Below the pieces are notes generated by a model that made no database searches, was not told the DNA's origin, and was given only the letters and a program-made list of their open reading frames with translations. A stretch of 64,000 bases of DNA from NCBI RefSeq assembly GCF_009757775.1, contig NZ_RHLK01000001.1, positions 34,438-98,437 of the forward strand, given 5' to 3'. The translations under genes and the position numbers were made by a program. This document shows positions 1-8,711 of the stretch, piece by piece. Each line of letters begins with the position of its first letter. The first letter of the stretch is position 1. The DNA is from Paenibacillus lutrae. GTDB lineage: Bacteria; Bacillota; Bacilli; Paenibacillales; NBRC-103111.

Positions 1-296
1 AACTCCTCTCACAAGGCATACCCCTTTCCTCCAGACTTTGCCGCTATGAGAACAGCCGCTACGAGCCTGAATGCTCCTTCTTTACTTCCTTCTTGCAATT
101 TCCGTTTCTGCATCCGTTTTTTCCATCTTCAAAAGAGATAGGTATATGCTAAATCATATGCTTTTCCCTATATAGGGAACTAGGACTCTTAACTATATCG
201 TGTAAAATTGGCCTTTGTACCCGTATAAAGTGTCATGGGTGCTTTAGCCCGGGAAAAAATAGGTACGGAAACGCAGTCAAGCCTATTCATATAGAC
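1..296. other. Intergenic sequence at window edge, no gene recognised
   Basis: No open frame with a ribosome binding site is visible here. The only structure I see is a perfect 16-bp palindrome (TTCCCTATATAGGGAA) at 164-179 in AT-rich sequence. It could be an operator for a gene left of the window, but nothing else supports this. Confidence 0.4.
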
Positions 297-341
297 AAAA
301 AAAAGAGGATATACGCCATTGTTACAGACGTATCATCCTCT
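297..341 (-). terminator. Intrinsic terminator of the giant repeat-protein gene
   Basis: On the minus strand AGAGGAT pairs with ATCCTCT (304-310 with 335-341), extended by an inner ATACG/CGTAT pairing, and is followed by a run of eight T. It lies 15 bp beyond the stop codon of the gene ending at 356. Confidence 0.85.
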
Positions 342-355
342 GTTATAGAGTCCGT

Positions 356-3300
356 TTAGGTTTTGGGACCTACGGCAATCCAGTTCAAGACCGCATCGAA
401 TTCAACTTGCGGCTGCGTACGGATGATCGAGATTACAGCCGATTTGGGCGACTTGAGCTTGCATACGGCGTAGCACGCCACGTGGCTGCTGGTTGCGACG
501 AGAACATAATCTTCATTCGCGTATGCTTCCTCAAAAGCAATGCCGATCTCCAGTACTTCATCCCGTTCCTGGAAACGGAAGGAGGCTAACCCGAACTGCT
601 GAATGGTCTCTTGCTTGGAGGAAACCTGCAGCGCTCTGAAAGAGAGCTTACTCGGTTCTATGGAAGCAGGGGCCAGATGCTCCGACCGGACGGCTTCCGG
701 GGCCAGCTTGGCTTCGGTAACGGAACCTTCTGACAAGTGAATCTGCTGGACCGCGCCTGTTGCGATTTTGGCATACGTTACACTCCCGTCCTCCAGCTGT
801 CCGTGCTCGATAAGACCAGGCTGCAAATGCTCGGCTCCGATAGAACCCGGTGCGATTTTGTCGCCTGTTACAGAGGCATCCGCCAGCTTGGCGGAGGTGA
901 TCACCCCTTGGGCGAGCTTCTGCTCCGTTATCGCTCCGTCAGCGATCAGAATCGGCAGAACCGAACCTGCCTGCAGGTGCTGACTCGCGACAGAGCCGAT
1001 GCGCAGGTGCTCTTCACCGATGCTCCCGGAGGTAATGTGCCATCCTGTGATAACGTCTGCCGCCAACGCTTCGCTCGTCACGGAGCCTTCCGCCAGCGCT
1101 TCGCTCGTCACCGAGCCTTCGGCCAACGCTTCGCTCGTTACCGAGCCTTCGGCCAGCGCTTCGCTCGTTACCGAGCCTTCGGCCAGCGCTTCGCTCGTCA
1201 CAGAGCCGGCCGCCAACGCTTCGCTCGTCACCGAGCCTTCGGCCAGCGCTTCGCTCGTTACCGAGCCTTCCGCTAATGCTTCGCTCGTTACCGAGCCTTC
1301 GGCCAGCGCTTCGCTCGTCACAGAGCCTTCGGCCAGCGCTTCGCTCGTCACGGAGCCTTCGGCCAACGCTTCGCTCGTTACCGAGCCTGCCGCCAGCGCT
1401 TCGCTCGTCACCGAGCCTGCCGCCAGCGCTTCGCTCGTTACCGAGCCTGCCGCCAGCGCTTCGCTCGTTACAGAGCCTGCCGCCAGCGCTTCGCTCGTCA
1501 CCGAGCCTGCCGCCAGCGCTTCGCTCGTTACCGAGCCTTCGGCCAGCGCTTCGCTCGTTACCGAGCCTTCGGCCAGCGCTTCGCTCGTTACCGAGCCTTC
1601 GGCCAGCGCTTCGCTCGTTACCGAGCCTGCCGCCAGCGCTTCGCTCGTCACCGAGCCTGCCGCCAGCGCTTCGCTCGTCACAGAGCCTGCCGTCAGCGCT
1701 TCGCTCGTCACCGCGCCTGCCGCGAGCGCTTCGCTCGTCACCGAGCCTGCCGCCAGCGCTTCGCTCGTCACCGAGCCTGCCGCCAGCGCTTCGCTCGTTA
1801 CCGAACCTGCCGCCAACGCTTCACTCGTTACCGAGCCTGCCGCCAACGCTTCACTCGTTACCGAGCCTTCGGCCAGCGTTTCGCTCGTCACCGAGCCTGC
1901 AACCAGCGCTTCGCTGGTCACCGAACCTTTAGCCAGCGCGGTTCTCGTCACAGAGCCATCTGCCAGCGCGGCTCTCACTACCGCTCCATCCGCCAACGCG
2001 GTTTTCGTTACCGAACCATCCGCCAGCGCGGCTCTCGTCACCGAACCTTCGGCCAGCGCCGCTTTCGTTACCGAACCTTCTGCCAGCACTTCGCTTGTTA
2101 CCGATCCTTCCGCGAGCGCAGCTCTCGTCACGGAGCCCTCAGCCAGTGCCGCTCTCGTTATCGAGCCTTCCGCCAGGGCGGCGCTTGTCACTGAACCCTC
2201 AGCCAGCGCGGCTTTCCTCACGGCCCCTTCGGCCAGCGCTTCACTCGTTACGGAGCCTTCCGCCAGCGCTTCACTGGTCACCGAGCCCTCGGCCAAAGCT
2301 GCCTTGGTCACAGTGCCCTCTGCTAACGCTTCGCTCGTCACCGATCCTTCGGCCAGCGCCGATTTCGTCACGGAGCCTTCAGCCAGCGCAGCTCTCGTTA
2401 CCGATCCTTCCGCTAGTGCGGCTCTCGTCACAGAGCCCTCAGCCAGCGCTGTTCGGGTTACCGAGCCCTCAGCCAAGGCGGCATTCGTTACCGAACCCTC
2501 TGCCAGCGCTGCGCTTGTTACCGAGCCTTCCGCCAACGCTTCGCTCGTCACAGAGCCTTCGGCCAGCGCTTCACTCGTCACCGATCCTTCAGCCAACGCT
2601 TCGCTCGTCACCGAGCCTTCGGCAAGCACTTCACTGGTCACGGAGCCTTCCGCCAGCACCGCTCTCGTTACCGATCCCTCAGCCAGTGCTTCGCTCGTCA
2701 CCGATCCCTCTGCCAATGCGGCTCTCGTTACGGAGCCTTCAGCCAGCGCGGCTCTTGTCACGGAGTTCTCCGCCAATGCAGCTCTCGTTACCGAACCTTC
2801 CGCCAGCGCGGCTCTTGTCACCGATCCCTCAGCCAACGCCTCGCTGGTCACCGAGCCTTCGGCCAGCGCTTCGCTGGTCACCGAGCCTTCCGCTAATGCT
2901 TCACTGGTCACCGATCCCTCGGCCAGCGCTTCACTGGTCACCGATCCCTCGGCCAGCGCTTCACTGGTCACCGATCCCTCGGCCAGTGCTTCGCTGGTCA
3001 CCGATCCCTCGGCCAGTGCTTCGCTGGTCACCGAGCCTTCCGCCAGCGCTTCGCTGGTCACCGAGCCTTCCGCCAGCGCTTCGCTGGTCACCGAACCTTC
3101 CGCCAGCGCTTCGCTCGTTACCGAACCTTCCGCCAACGCTTCGCTCGTTACCGAACCTTCCGCCAACGCTTCGCTGGTCACCGAACCTTCCGCCAACGCT
3201 TCGCTAGTCACCGAACCTTCCGCCAATGCTTCGCTCGTTACCGAACCTTCCGCCAGTGCCTCGCTCGTTACCGATCCCTCGGCCAGTGCCTCGCTGGTCA

Positions 3301-5791
3301 CCGAACCTTCAGCCAGCGCTTCGCTCGTTACCGAACCTTCCGCCAGTGCTTCGCTCGTCACCGAGCCTTCCGCTAATGCTTCACTCGTCACCGAACCTTC
3401 CGCCAGTGCCTCGCTGGTCACCGAGCCTTCCGCCAACGCTTCACTCGTTACCGAGCCTTCCGCCAACGCTTCGCTGGTCACCGAACCTTCCGCTAACGCT
3501 TCGCTCGTTACCGATCCCTCGGCCAGCGCATCGCTGGTCACCGAACCTTCCGCCAGCGCTTCGCTCGTCACCGAACCTTCCGCCAGTGCCTCGCTCGTTA
3601 CCGAACCTTCCGCGAGTGCTTCGCTCGTTACCGAGCCTTCCGCCAGCGCATCGCTGGTCACGGAGCCCTCCGCCAGCGCCGCTTCCGTCACGGCACCGTC
3701 TGCCAGATGAAACGCCTCGATCGTTTCCTCTGCAAGATGGTACCCTTCCACAATGCCAGTCGATAAGTGATGGCTGCCGATTGAATTTTCAGCGAGATGC
3801 CCTCCATTGACCGCCTGTTCGGATATTTTCGCAGCCGTTACCGAACCGTTAGCCAGATGTACGGACTGGATTCCAAAAGGTTGAATGTGCTCGCTTTCGA
3901 TGGAGCCGCGTGCGATTTTACGATTCGTCACACTATTGTCGTTCAGCTTGGAAGTGCTCACGGCATAATCCGTCAACTTGTCGGTCGATACCGATTCCGT
4001 CGCCAGCTTCGATGTAGTAACGGCTTGATTAGCCAAATGCATGGTCAGCACCGCATTCTCTCCGATATGCCGGCTATCGACTGCATTAGAAGACAGCTTA
4101 GACGCAGTGACGACTCCGTCTTTAATCAGTTCCGTCGTAATCTCGGCCGCACCGATATGCCTGGAGGCAATTTCCCCGTCTGCGATATGCGCCGCATGGA
4201 CCGCACCCTCCGTTAGATGGCGCGGTTCGACGGCGCCTCGGGCCAACTCCTGCGGTCCGACCGCTTCACCTGCAATCTGAGCGGAGCCGACTGCTTCGTC
4301 CGCAAGCTTTTCACCCGTAACGGCACCCGGTTTTAAATGATCTTCTCCAATAGCTTCCACGCCGACATGCTGCTCGGTTATCGAATTTTCCTGAATATGA
4401 CCCCCGGATATCGCGCCGGGTGCAATTTTATTGCCTAGAATGGCGCCCAGCTGAATATGTCCGGTTGCGATACTTCCCGGTGCGATTTTGATTTCGGTGA
4501 CAGCCTCATTACGGATTTTATCTGTTGTAATCGTATCGTTGGCAAGTTTGGCCGAGTTAATGACGTAATTGCCCAGATGACGGGAAAGAATCGCGCCGCT
4601 TTTGATTTTCTCCGAGGTTACCGCCTGATCTTCCAAACGCTCCGGAGTGATGCTGGCTTCCGCCAAATGATGGGTTTGGATCGATTGCGGAGCAAATTTT
4701 GCCGCGTCAAAAGTCTGGTCGGCCAATTTCTCCACCGTAATGCTCTTATCTGCGATTTTATCCGCTGTAATCGAGCGGATCTGGATATGATCCCCGTTAA
4801 CGATGCCGTAGCCCAGATGTTCCCGGAGAACGGCTCCCGTAGCCAGTTTCTCACTCGTTACACTGCCGTCCGCCAATTTGGAACGGTCAACGGAAAAATC
4901 CTGGAGGGAACGCGTCCCGATGCTGTAAGGTTTCAGCTTCGACTCATCTATCGCACGGCTTGCGATTTTCTCCCCTGTGATAGCCGCTTCGACTATATCA
5001 TCGGTATAAACGACCGCCTGGCCGTTTTTTTCATCTTTACGCTCGTTCAGGAGAATCAGCGGCGAACCGCTTTTGGGAGAACGGGAATCCGGATTTTTAT
5101 CTGAACTCCGGTCCGGATTTTTGTCCGGGTTTCTGTCGCTGGTTTTACTTTCTTTGGCCGCAGTCCCGCCGCTTTCCTGCGCAGCGGCCTCTTTCTTAGA
5201 AAGGACCGCTTTTCTGCTTCCCGTCTTCGCGCTGTAAGCTTTCGGGCTTTCCGTCTTATCAGGTTCTAATTCGGACACCACCGGTTCCACAGGGGCTGCT
5301 GCCTGGATCTCTTTACGCTCTGCTGCTTCTCGTATTTCTGGTGTTGGGACAGAGATTTTATCCTTTATATGATCCGCTGCCGCTGCCGCTTTCACGGAAC
5401 GGTCTCCCTTATCTTGCAAGGACTCTCCCATCTCCTCTTCATCCTCAACCAGAAAATCCAACAGTTCCTCTTCCGCGAATTCCAGATCGGGATGATCTTC
5501 CGGAATCTCGGACAGAACCGGATTGCCGGTAAGGCTCTTATTGGTTAACAACCCTTCCGATTTCCCTCGCTGCAGACCGGCAGGCTTAAACTTTACAGGC
5601 TGCTTCGAGTTATTTTCAGCGGCAGGGCCGCCCTTCTTAGTCTCTATTTCCGTTTTGGATATCACGGCATCACCGCGCTTCTTGCTCCGTTTGGATTCCT
5701 CATCCAACCAATTGAGTTCATTCATGCTGGCGTTATATTTACCTGAAGCGGAACGCTTGCCGCTCCCCGCCGCATTTTTCTGCTTCTTCAT
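356..5791 (-). CDS. Giant decapeptide-repeat protein with WIAG-tail-like C terminus
   Basis: This 1811-aa protein has no signal peptide. Residues 1-260 are highly charged (Lys/Glu/Asp, with an Asn-Pro-Asp-Lys stretch) and probably disordered. From about residue 265 to 1720 the chain is built of 10-residue units. They are degenerate at both ends (pattern I-T-x-x-K-I-A-x-x-S) and nearly identical in the middle (GSVTSEALAE, residues about 695-1580). Leu and Val alternate every five residues, which would suit a repetitive beta-solenoid fibre. The last 90 residues are non-repetitive and end close to LNWIAVGPKT, resembling the WIAG-tail domain of large Firmicute repeat proteins. The start has AAGGAAG eight bases upstream. 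A spore-surface or cell-surface filament is possible, but I cannot show a function. Confidence 0.85.
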   Translation of the reverse strand: MKKQKNAAGSGKRSASGKYNASMNELNWLDEESKRSKKRGDAVISKTEIETKKGGPAAENNSKQPVKFKPAGLQRGKSEGLLTNKSLTGNPVLSEIPEDHPDLEFAEEELLDFLVEDEEEMGESLQDKGDRSVKAAAAADHIKDKISVPTPEIREAAERKEIQAAAPVEPVVSELEPDKTESPKAYSAKTGSRKAVLSKKEAAAQESGGTAAKESKTSDRNPDKNPDRSSDKNPDSRSPKSGSPLILLNERKDEKNGQAVVYTDDIVEAAITGEKIASRAIDESKLKPYSIGTRSLQDFSVDRSKLADGSVTSEKLATGAVLREHLGYGIVNGDHIQIRSITADKIADKSITVEKLADQTFDAAKFAPQSIQTHHLAEASITPERLEDQAVTSEKIKSGAILSRHLGNYVINSAKLANDTITTDKIRNEAVTEIKIAPGSIATGHIQLGAILGNKIAPGAISGGHIQENSITEQHVGVEAIGEDHLKPGAVTGEKLADEAVGSAQIAGEAVGPQELARGAVEPRHLTEGAVHAAHIADGEIASRHIGAAEITTELIKDGVVTASKLSSNAVDSRHIGENAVLTMHLANQAVTTSKLATESVSTDKLTDYAVSTSKLNDNSVTNRKIARGSIESEHIQPFGIQSVHLANGSVTAAKISEQAVNGGHLAENSIGSHHLSTGIVEGYHLAEETIEAFHLADGAVTEAALAEGSVTSDALAEGSVTSEALAEGSVTSEALAEGSVTSEALAEGSVTSDALAEGSVTSEALAEGSVTSEALAEGSVTSEALAEGSVTSEALAEGSVTSEALAEGSVTSEALAEGSVTSEALAEGSVTSEALAEGSVTSEALAEGSVTSEALAEGSVTSEALAEGSVTSEALAEGSVTSEALAEGSVTSEALAEGSVTSEALAEGSVTSEALAEGSVTSEALAEGSVTSEALAEGSVTSEALAEGSVTSEALAEGSVTSEALAEGSVTSEALAEGSVTSEALAEGSVTRAALAEGSVTRAALAENSVTRAALAEGSVTRAALAEGSVTSEALAEGSVTRAVLAEGSVTSEVLAEGSVTSEALAEGSVTSEALAEGSVTSEALAEGSVTSAALAEGSVTNAALAEGSVTRTALAEGSVTRAALAEGSVTRAALAEGSVTKSALAEGSVTSEALAEGTVTKAALAEGSVTSEALAEGSVTSEALAEGAVRKAALAEGSVTSAALAEGSITRAALAEGSVTRAALAEGSVTSEVLAEGSVTKAALAEGSVTRAALADGSVTKTALADGAVVRAALADGSVTRTALAKGSVTSEALVAGSVTSETLAEGSVTSEALAAGSVTSEALAAGSVTSEALAAGSVTSEALAAGSVTSEALAAGAVTSEALTAGSVTSEALAAGSVTSEALAAGSVTSEALAEGSVTSEALAEGSVTSEALAEGSVTSEALAAGSVTSEALAAGSVTSEALAAGSVTSEALAAGSVTSEALAAGSVTSEALAEGSVTSEALAEGSVTSEALAEGSVTSEALAEGSVTSEALAEGSVTSEALAAGSVTSEALAEGSVTSEALAEGSVTSEALAEGSVTSEALAEGSVTSEALAADVITGWHITSGSIGEEHLRIGSVASQHLQAGSVLPILIADGAITEQKLAQGVITSAKLADASVTGDKIAPGSIGAEHLQPGLIEHGQLEDGSVTYAKIATGAVQQIHLSEGSVTEAKLAPEAVRSEHLAPASIEPSKLSFRALQVSSKQETIQQFGLASFRFQERDEVLEIGIAFEEAYANEDYVLVATSSHVACYAVCKLKSPKSAVISIIRTQPQVEFDAVLNWIAVGPKT
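1051..3710 (-). repeat. About 88 tandem 30-bp units encoding GSVTSEALAE decapeptides
   Basis: Every 60 bases hold exactly two units in the same phase, with no indel visible across about 2.6 kb. Variation is mostly synonymous or confined to positions 4-6 of the decapeptide (TSE, TRA, TKA, TSD). The low-diversity tracts at 1100-1800 and 2850-3650 look recently expanded, while 1920-2800 is more diverged. Because the unit length is a multiple of three and lacks stop codons on either strand, long antisense frames are open here without being genes. Confidence 0.95.
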
Positions 5792-5978
5792 CTACATCTT
5801 CCTTTCCGGATCATCTCACTTCTGCATCATATGCAGGCATCTGCTCTGGTGTTTACGCCTGTTATTGAAAAATACCGCAGATTTCTCTCTTTCCCCTTCA
5901 CCCGCAGCCGGTCATGACATTTGTTAAACTCCTGCAAATCTATTTTTCCGGACCATCCAAGAGGTCGGTTACGCACAT

Positions 5979-6060
5979 AAAAAAAGAACCGCACGCATGT
6001 TGAACTGCACCCCACTCGTTAGACATCACCTAACAATTGGAGGTCAGCTCACATGTGCGG
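5979..6060 (-). repeat. Long palindrome resembling two facing IS3-type ends; likely terminator
   Basis: The arms 5988-6022 and 6030-6060 form an imperfect inverted repeat around a 7-base loop (ACATCAC). Inner arms read TGAACTGCACCCCACTCGTT and its partner CTAACAATTGGAGGTCAGCT; outer arms are CCGCAC and GTGCGG. The inner motif with CTGCACCCC and GTTAGAC resembles termini of IS3-family elements. Read on the minus strand, the palindrome is followed by TTCTTTTTTT, so it would terminate the L,D-transpeptidase/glycosyltransferase transcript. The IS3 link is from memory of such ends. Confidence 0.6.
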
Positions 6061-6115
6061 CCCTTTTCCTATCCTAAAGAACGCACTCCTTCAAATAATT
6101 GACTTTCCGGTACGT

Positions 6116-7264
6116 TTAATTCAAAAGCTCATACAGAATACGCTGCCGCTCCGCCATCCGCTCCCACGTATACAGCTCCGAGGCGCGCACAAAAGCCTGC
6201 TCCCCCATCCTGCGTCTAAGTTCTTCATCCGCTAATATGCGGCTGATCGATTCCGCAAGACCCGCTTCCACTGCATGAGCCGGTACGAGAAGTCCCGTCG
6301 CTTCGTGCATGACAATCTCGGGAATCCCCCCTACCTCCGTAGCTACCACAGGCACGCCGCAGGACATCGCCTCTACGTTTACGAGGCCGAAAGCCTCGCT
6401 GCCCAGCGAAGGAACCGCCACGACATCTGCCAGCCGGAACCAGGCTGGAATCTGATCGTGGGATACATAGGGGATGAAGCGGATCCGGCCCGGATACCCC
6501 GCTGCAAGCCGCTTCAGCCGCCTCACATAGGCCGTTTGCCTGGAGCTGCCGTACCCTGCGCCGCCAATCACGAGCAGCACCGCATCCGGGTGGGCGGCGA
6601 ACACGGCAGGCATCGACCGCAGCAGCGGCTCGACGCCTTTCATCGGCAGCAGCCTCCCGGCGAACACGATGATTTTGTGCCCGGCAAGTCCCAGGGAAGC
6701 CAGCATCTCCTGCCGGGCTTCCTCCTGGCTCCAGCGGGGAACGAAGCTGGCCGGGTCTGCACCCAGAGGGTTGACCACCACCCGGTCCGCAACGGAGGGC
6801 ACACGCGCGATAACCTGCTGCCGCAAAAATTCGCTGTTTACGAAGATGAGATCGGCGCACCGCAGACATTCCCCGACTTCCCTGCGCCCGATGTGCGGCT
6901 TCGAAATAAACGTGATCGAATGCAGACCCAGGCAGATCTTGGCCCGCTTCATCCGTTTACGCAAGTACCGGACAAAACGGGGACGATTCTCGACCTGAAT
7001 GACGTCCGGCTTCAGCTTCATCAGCTTGCGGCAGACGGCAGCGATGTAGGGCTGCCCCCCCTTGAAGCTCGGCCGCATGTAATCGACCCCGCCTATTTGT
7101 TCACGGGCGGGCCTAAGCCTCGTTCTCCTGCCCAGGACGGTGACCCGGGCAGCTGCACTAAGCCGGTCTGCGAGCCGTTCCACAACATGTTCAACCGAGC
7201 TGCTCGTTCCCGAAGGAAGTGCAAACGAACCCGGCGACACAATGGCGATCGATGTCCCGTTCAT
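6116..7264 (-). CDS. Family 4 glycosyltransferase (GT-B fold)
   Basis: The protein is 382 aa and cytosolic, without membrane segments. Residues 5-20 carry the N-terminal Rossmann start with a Gly/Ser-rich loop, and residues 190-215 the GT4 hinge (KIIVFAGRLLPMKGVEPLL). The retaining GT4 signature E-x7-E is present as E290 and E298 in SEAFGLVNVEAMSCGVP, which in this family contacts the nucleotide-sugar donor. The start has GGAAGG nine bases upstream and lies 19 bp after the L,D-transpeptidase gene, so the two are probably cotranscribed. The nearest type I recall is the spore-coat glycosyltransferase CotSA of Bacillus. Donor and acceptor cannot be read from sequence. Confidence 0.88.
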   Translation of the reverse strand: MNGTSIAIVSPGSFALPSGTSSSVEHVVERLADRLSAAARVTVLGRRTRLRPAREQIGGVDYMRPSFKGGQPYIAAVCRKLMKLKPDVIQVENRPRFVRYLRKRMKRAKICLGLHSITFISKPHIGRREVGECLRCADLIFVNSEFLRQQVIARVPSVADRVVVNPLGADPASFVPRWSQEEARQEMLASLGLAGHKIIVFAGRLLPMKGVEPLLRSMPAVFAAHPDAVLLVIGGAGYGSSRQTAYVRRLKRLAAGYPGRIRFIPYVSHDQIPAWFRLADVVAVPSLGSEAFGLVNVEAMSCGVPVVATEVGGIPEIVMHEATGLLVPAHAVEAGLAESISRILADEELRRRMGEQAFVRASELYTWERMAERQRILYELLN

Positions 7265-7283
7265 TACACACCTTCCTTCCCTC

Positions 7284-7619
7284 CTACGGATGAATGTTTA
7301 CGACCGTACCAACCGGCACTACTTTCGCCAATGCAAGCACATCGGGATTCTTCATCCGGATGCATCCGTGCGATGATCTTTTACCGATTGAAGAGGGATC
7401 ATTCGTCCCGTGAATGCCGTAATGCCTCTTGGAAAGGCCCATCCAGAAAGCTCCGAAAGGCCCTCCCGGATTGGGCTGTTTGTTTATAATCGTGTACGTC
7501 CCGACCGGTGTCTGCGTAACAAGTTTACCGACCCCCACCGGATAACTGTTGACCGCTTTTCCATCCTCATAGAGCGTAAGCTTGAACGCCGATATATCGA
7601 TATCGATCCTGTAGGTCAC
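7284..7619 (-). CDS. Minimal L,D-transpeptidase (YkuD domain)
   Basis: This 111-aa protein is almost only the catalytic YkuD domain. It shows H70-G-T and S83-H-G-C86-I-R-M, the conserved His and nucleophilic Cys of L,D-transpeptidases that make 3-3 peptidoglycan cross-links. The early segment [20 protein letters not shown] is the usual N-terminal strand pair. No signal peptide, LysM domain or membrane anchor is present, unlike most secreted members, so it may act in the mother cell compartment or leave by another route. The start is GTG with GGAGG eight bases upstream. It is the first gene of a two-gene unit with the glycosyltransferase. Confidence 0.88.
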   Translation of the reverse strand: MTYRIDIDISAFKLTLYEDGKAVNSYPVGVGKLVTQTPVGTYTIINKQPNPGGPFGAFWMGLSKRHYGIHGTNDPSSIGKRSSHGCIRMKNPDVLALAKVVPVGTVVNIHP

Positions 7620-7748
7620 TTAAGCGCCCTCCTCCGATTCTGCCTTCCGCAAATCTCCCTACACATAAGATATGTCGGCATGACACGCCCCGTATGGGTA
7701 AATGGACAATAATGAACGCTTAAGCTTGTGTGGTTCCTCTTTGGCCGC

Positions 7749-7788
7749 AAAAAAAAGAAGACACCGTACGATTTGTACGCAAGTCTTC
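7749..7788 (-). terminator. Intrinsic terminator after the alpha/beta hydrolase gene
   Basis: On the minus strand GAAGAC pairs with GTCTTC, with an inner GTACG/CGTAC pairing, followed by T8. It lies about 50 bp beyond the hydrolase stop codon and separates it from the L,D-transpeptidase unit. Confidence 0.85.
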
Positions 7789-7839
7789 ATCCTGATCCTG
7801 TTGACCACATCTTCGGAAAATACTTCTTGCAGAGCAGCT

Positions 7840-8646
7840 TCATTCAAATAGAAAGGACGGTATCTCCCCTGTAACGAACCAGGATTCTACGGTTTTATTA
7901 AATAGATCAGGGGCCGCCAAGGAAAACCCGTGTCCGATTCCGGGAACAATCAGACATTGGGCGCCCGGATGGCTGGCGGTAATTGTAAGAGCCGATTGCT
8001 TCATGATCCGCTTTTCTTTTTCCCCTGCCGTCACTAGGATTCTGGCCTCGCTGCTGCTGAAATTACGGGGAATCTCGTAGGACATATTCTCCTGTAGTAT
8101 GGTGATCAGCGCGTCCGCACTCAATCTCTTACTGTCCGCGTAATAAGATTCCCAATATTCCTTGCCTATAGACAACTGCTCGGCCTGTAGCTTGGAGAAC
8201 GCCCGGTTACGAGTCAATCCGTGCGTTAATCGAATAGAAGGTGCGATCAGACGGCGCATTACCGGCATCGGAATGACCAAAGCACTGTCGATTACGGCGT
8301 AATTAATCAAGGTTGGAGCGAGTCCCAATATCTCAAGAGCAATCTGGGCGCCCAGTGAGAATCCGACTAGATGAACGGCCTTGCCGCCCGCTTCCAGGCG
8401 TATGAGGCCAATCAATTCTTCCGCACACCCGCGTATGGAGAAAGTGCCCCCGGAACGCGCTCCGTGGCCTTGCAACGTAGGAACCAGGCAGCGGTACTGC
8501 GTAAAATAACGGACCTGCTTCTCCCACATCCAGCTCCCCGCACCACCACCGTGCAGAAAAACCAAAAGCGGAGCATCCCGATTGCCATGTGCTTCGTAAA
8601 TCTTGTAGGTTTCGTCAGCTTCATACGTAAAAGTCACCAGCTCCAC
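7840..8646 (-). CDS. Alpha/beta hydrolase
   Basis: The 268-aa protein has the alpha/beta hydrolase core: an oxyanion-hole motif HGGGAGSW near residue 32, nucleophile elbow G95-F-S97-L-G, and a C-terminal GIGHGF with His239 as probable catalytic base. An acidic residue around residue 210 would complete the triad. It has no signal peptide. The start is GTG preceded by GAGGGG. It follows the ugpBAE-like transporter on the same strand with a 65-bp gap, and could be cotranscribed. The substrate is unknown; a phosphodiester or ester linked to glycerol uptake is only a guess from position. Confidence 0.8.
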   Translation of the reverse strand: MELVTFTYEADETYKIYEAHGNRDAPLLVFLHGGGAGSWMWEKQVRYFTQYRCLVPTLQGHGARSGGTFSIRGCAEELIGLIRLEAGGKAVHLVGFSLGAQIALEILGLAPTLINYAVIDSALVIPMPVMRRLIAPSIRLTHGLTRNRAFSKLQAEQLSIGKEYWESYYADSKRLSADALITILQENMSYEIPRNFSSSEARILVTAGEKEKRIMKQSALTITASHPGAQCLIVPGIGHGFSLAAPDLFNKTVESWFVTGEIPSFLFE

Positions 8647-8711
8647 AGCTTCCCCTCATTCCTGATGCTTTTATTCTAGCATGAAAGGAGGATCGGAACG
8701 GGCTTCATTCG

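Noticed and set aside
999..3710. Open frame of 903 codons on the plus strand, rich in SLVTEPSAS repeats
   Set aside because: It is the antisense of the 30-bp repeat array. The repeat length is a multiple of three and lacks stops in several frames, so long open frames are automatic. No ribosome site, and the minus-strand gene has a start, a site and a terminator.
1051..3710. Possible CRISPR array because of the regular 30-bp period
   Set aside because: There are no spacers; units are directly adjacent and protein-coding.
4618..4854. 78-codon minus-strand frame inside the giant gene
   Set aside because: Frame-shifted shadow of the repeat protein.
6225..6869. 214-codon minus-strand frame inside the glycosyltransferase gene
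   Set aside because: It is a shifted frame of a clear GT4 gene, with Cys/Arg/Gly-rich nonsense composition.
7659..7847. 62-codon minus-strand frame after the alpha/beta hydrolase
   Set aside because: It would start at TTG without a site and reads straight through a strong intrinsic terminator.
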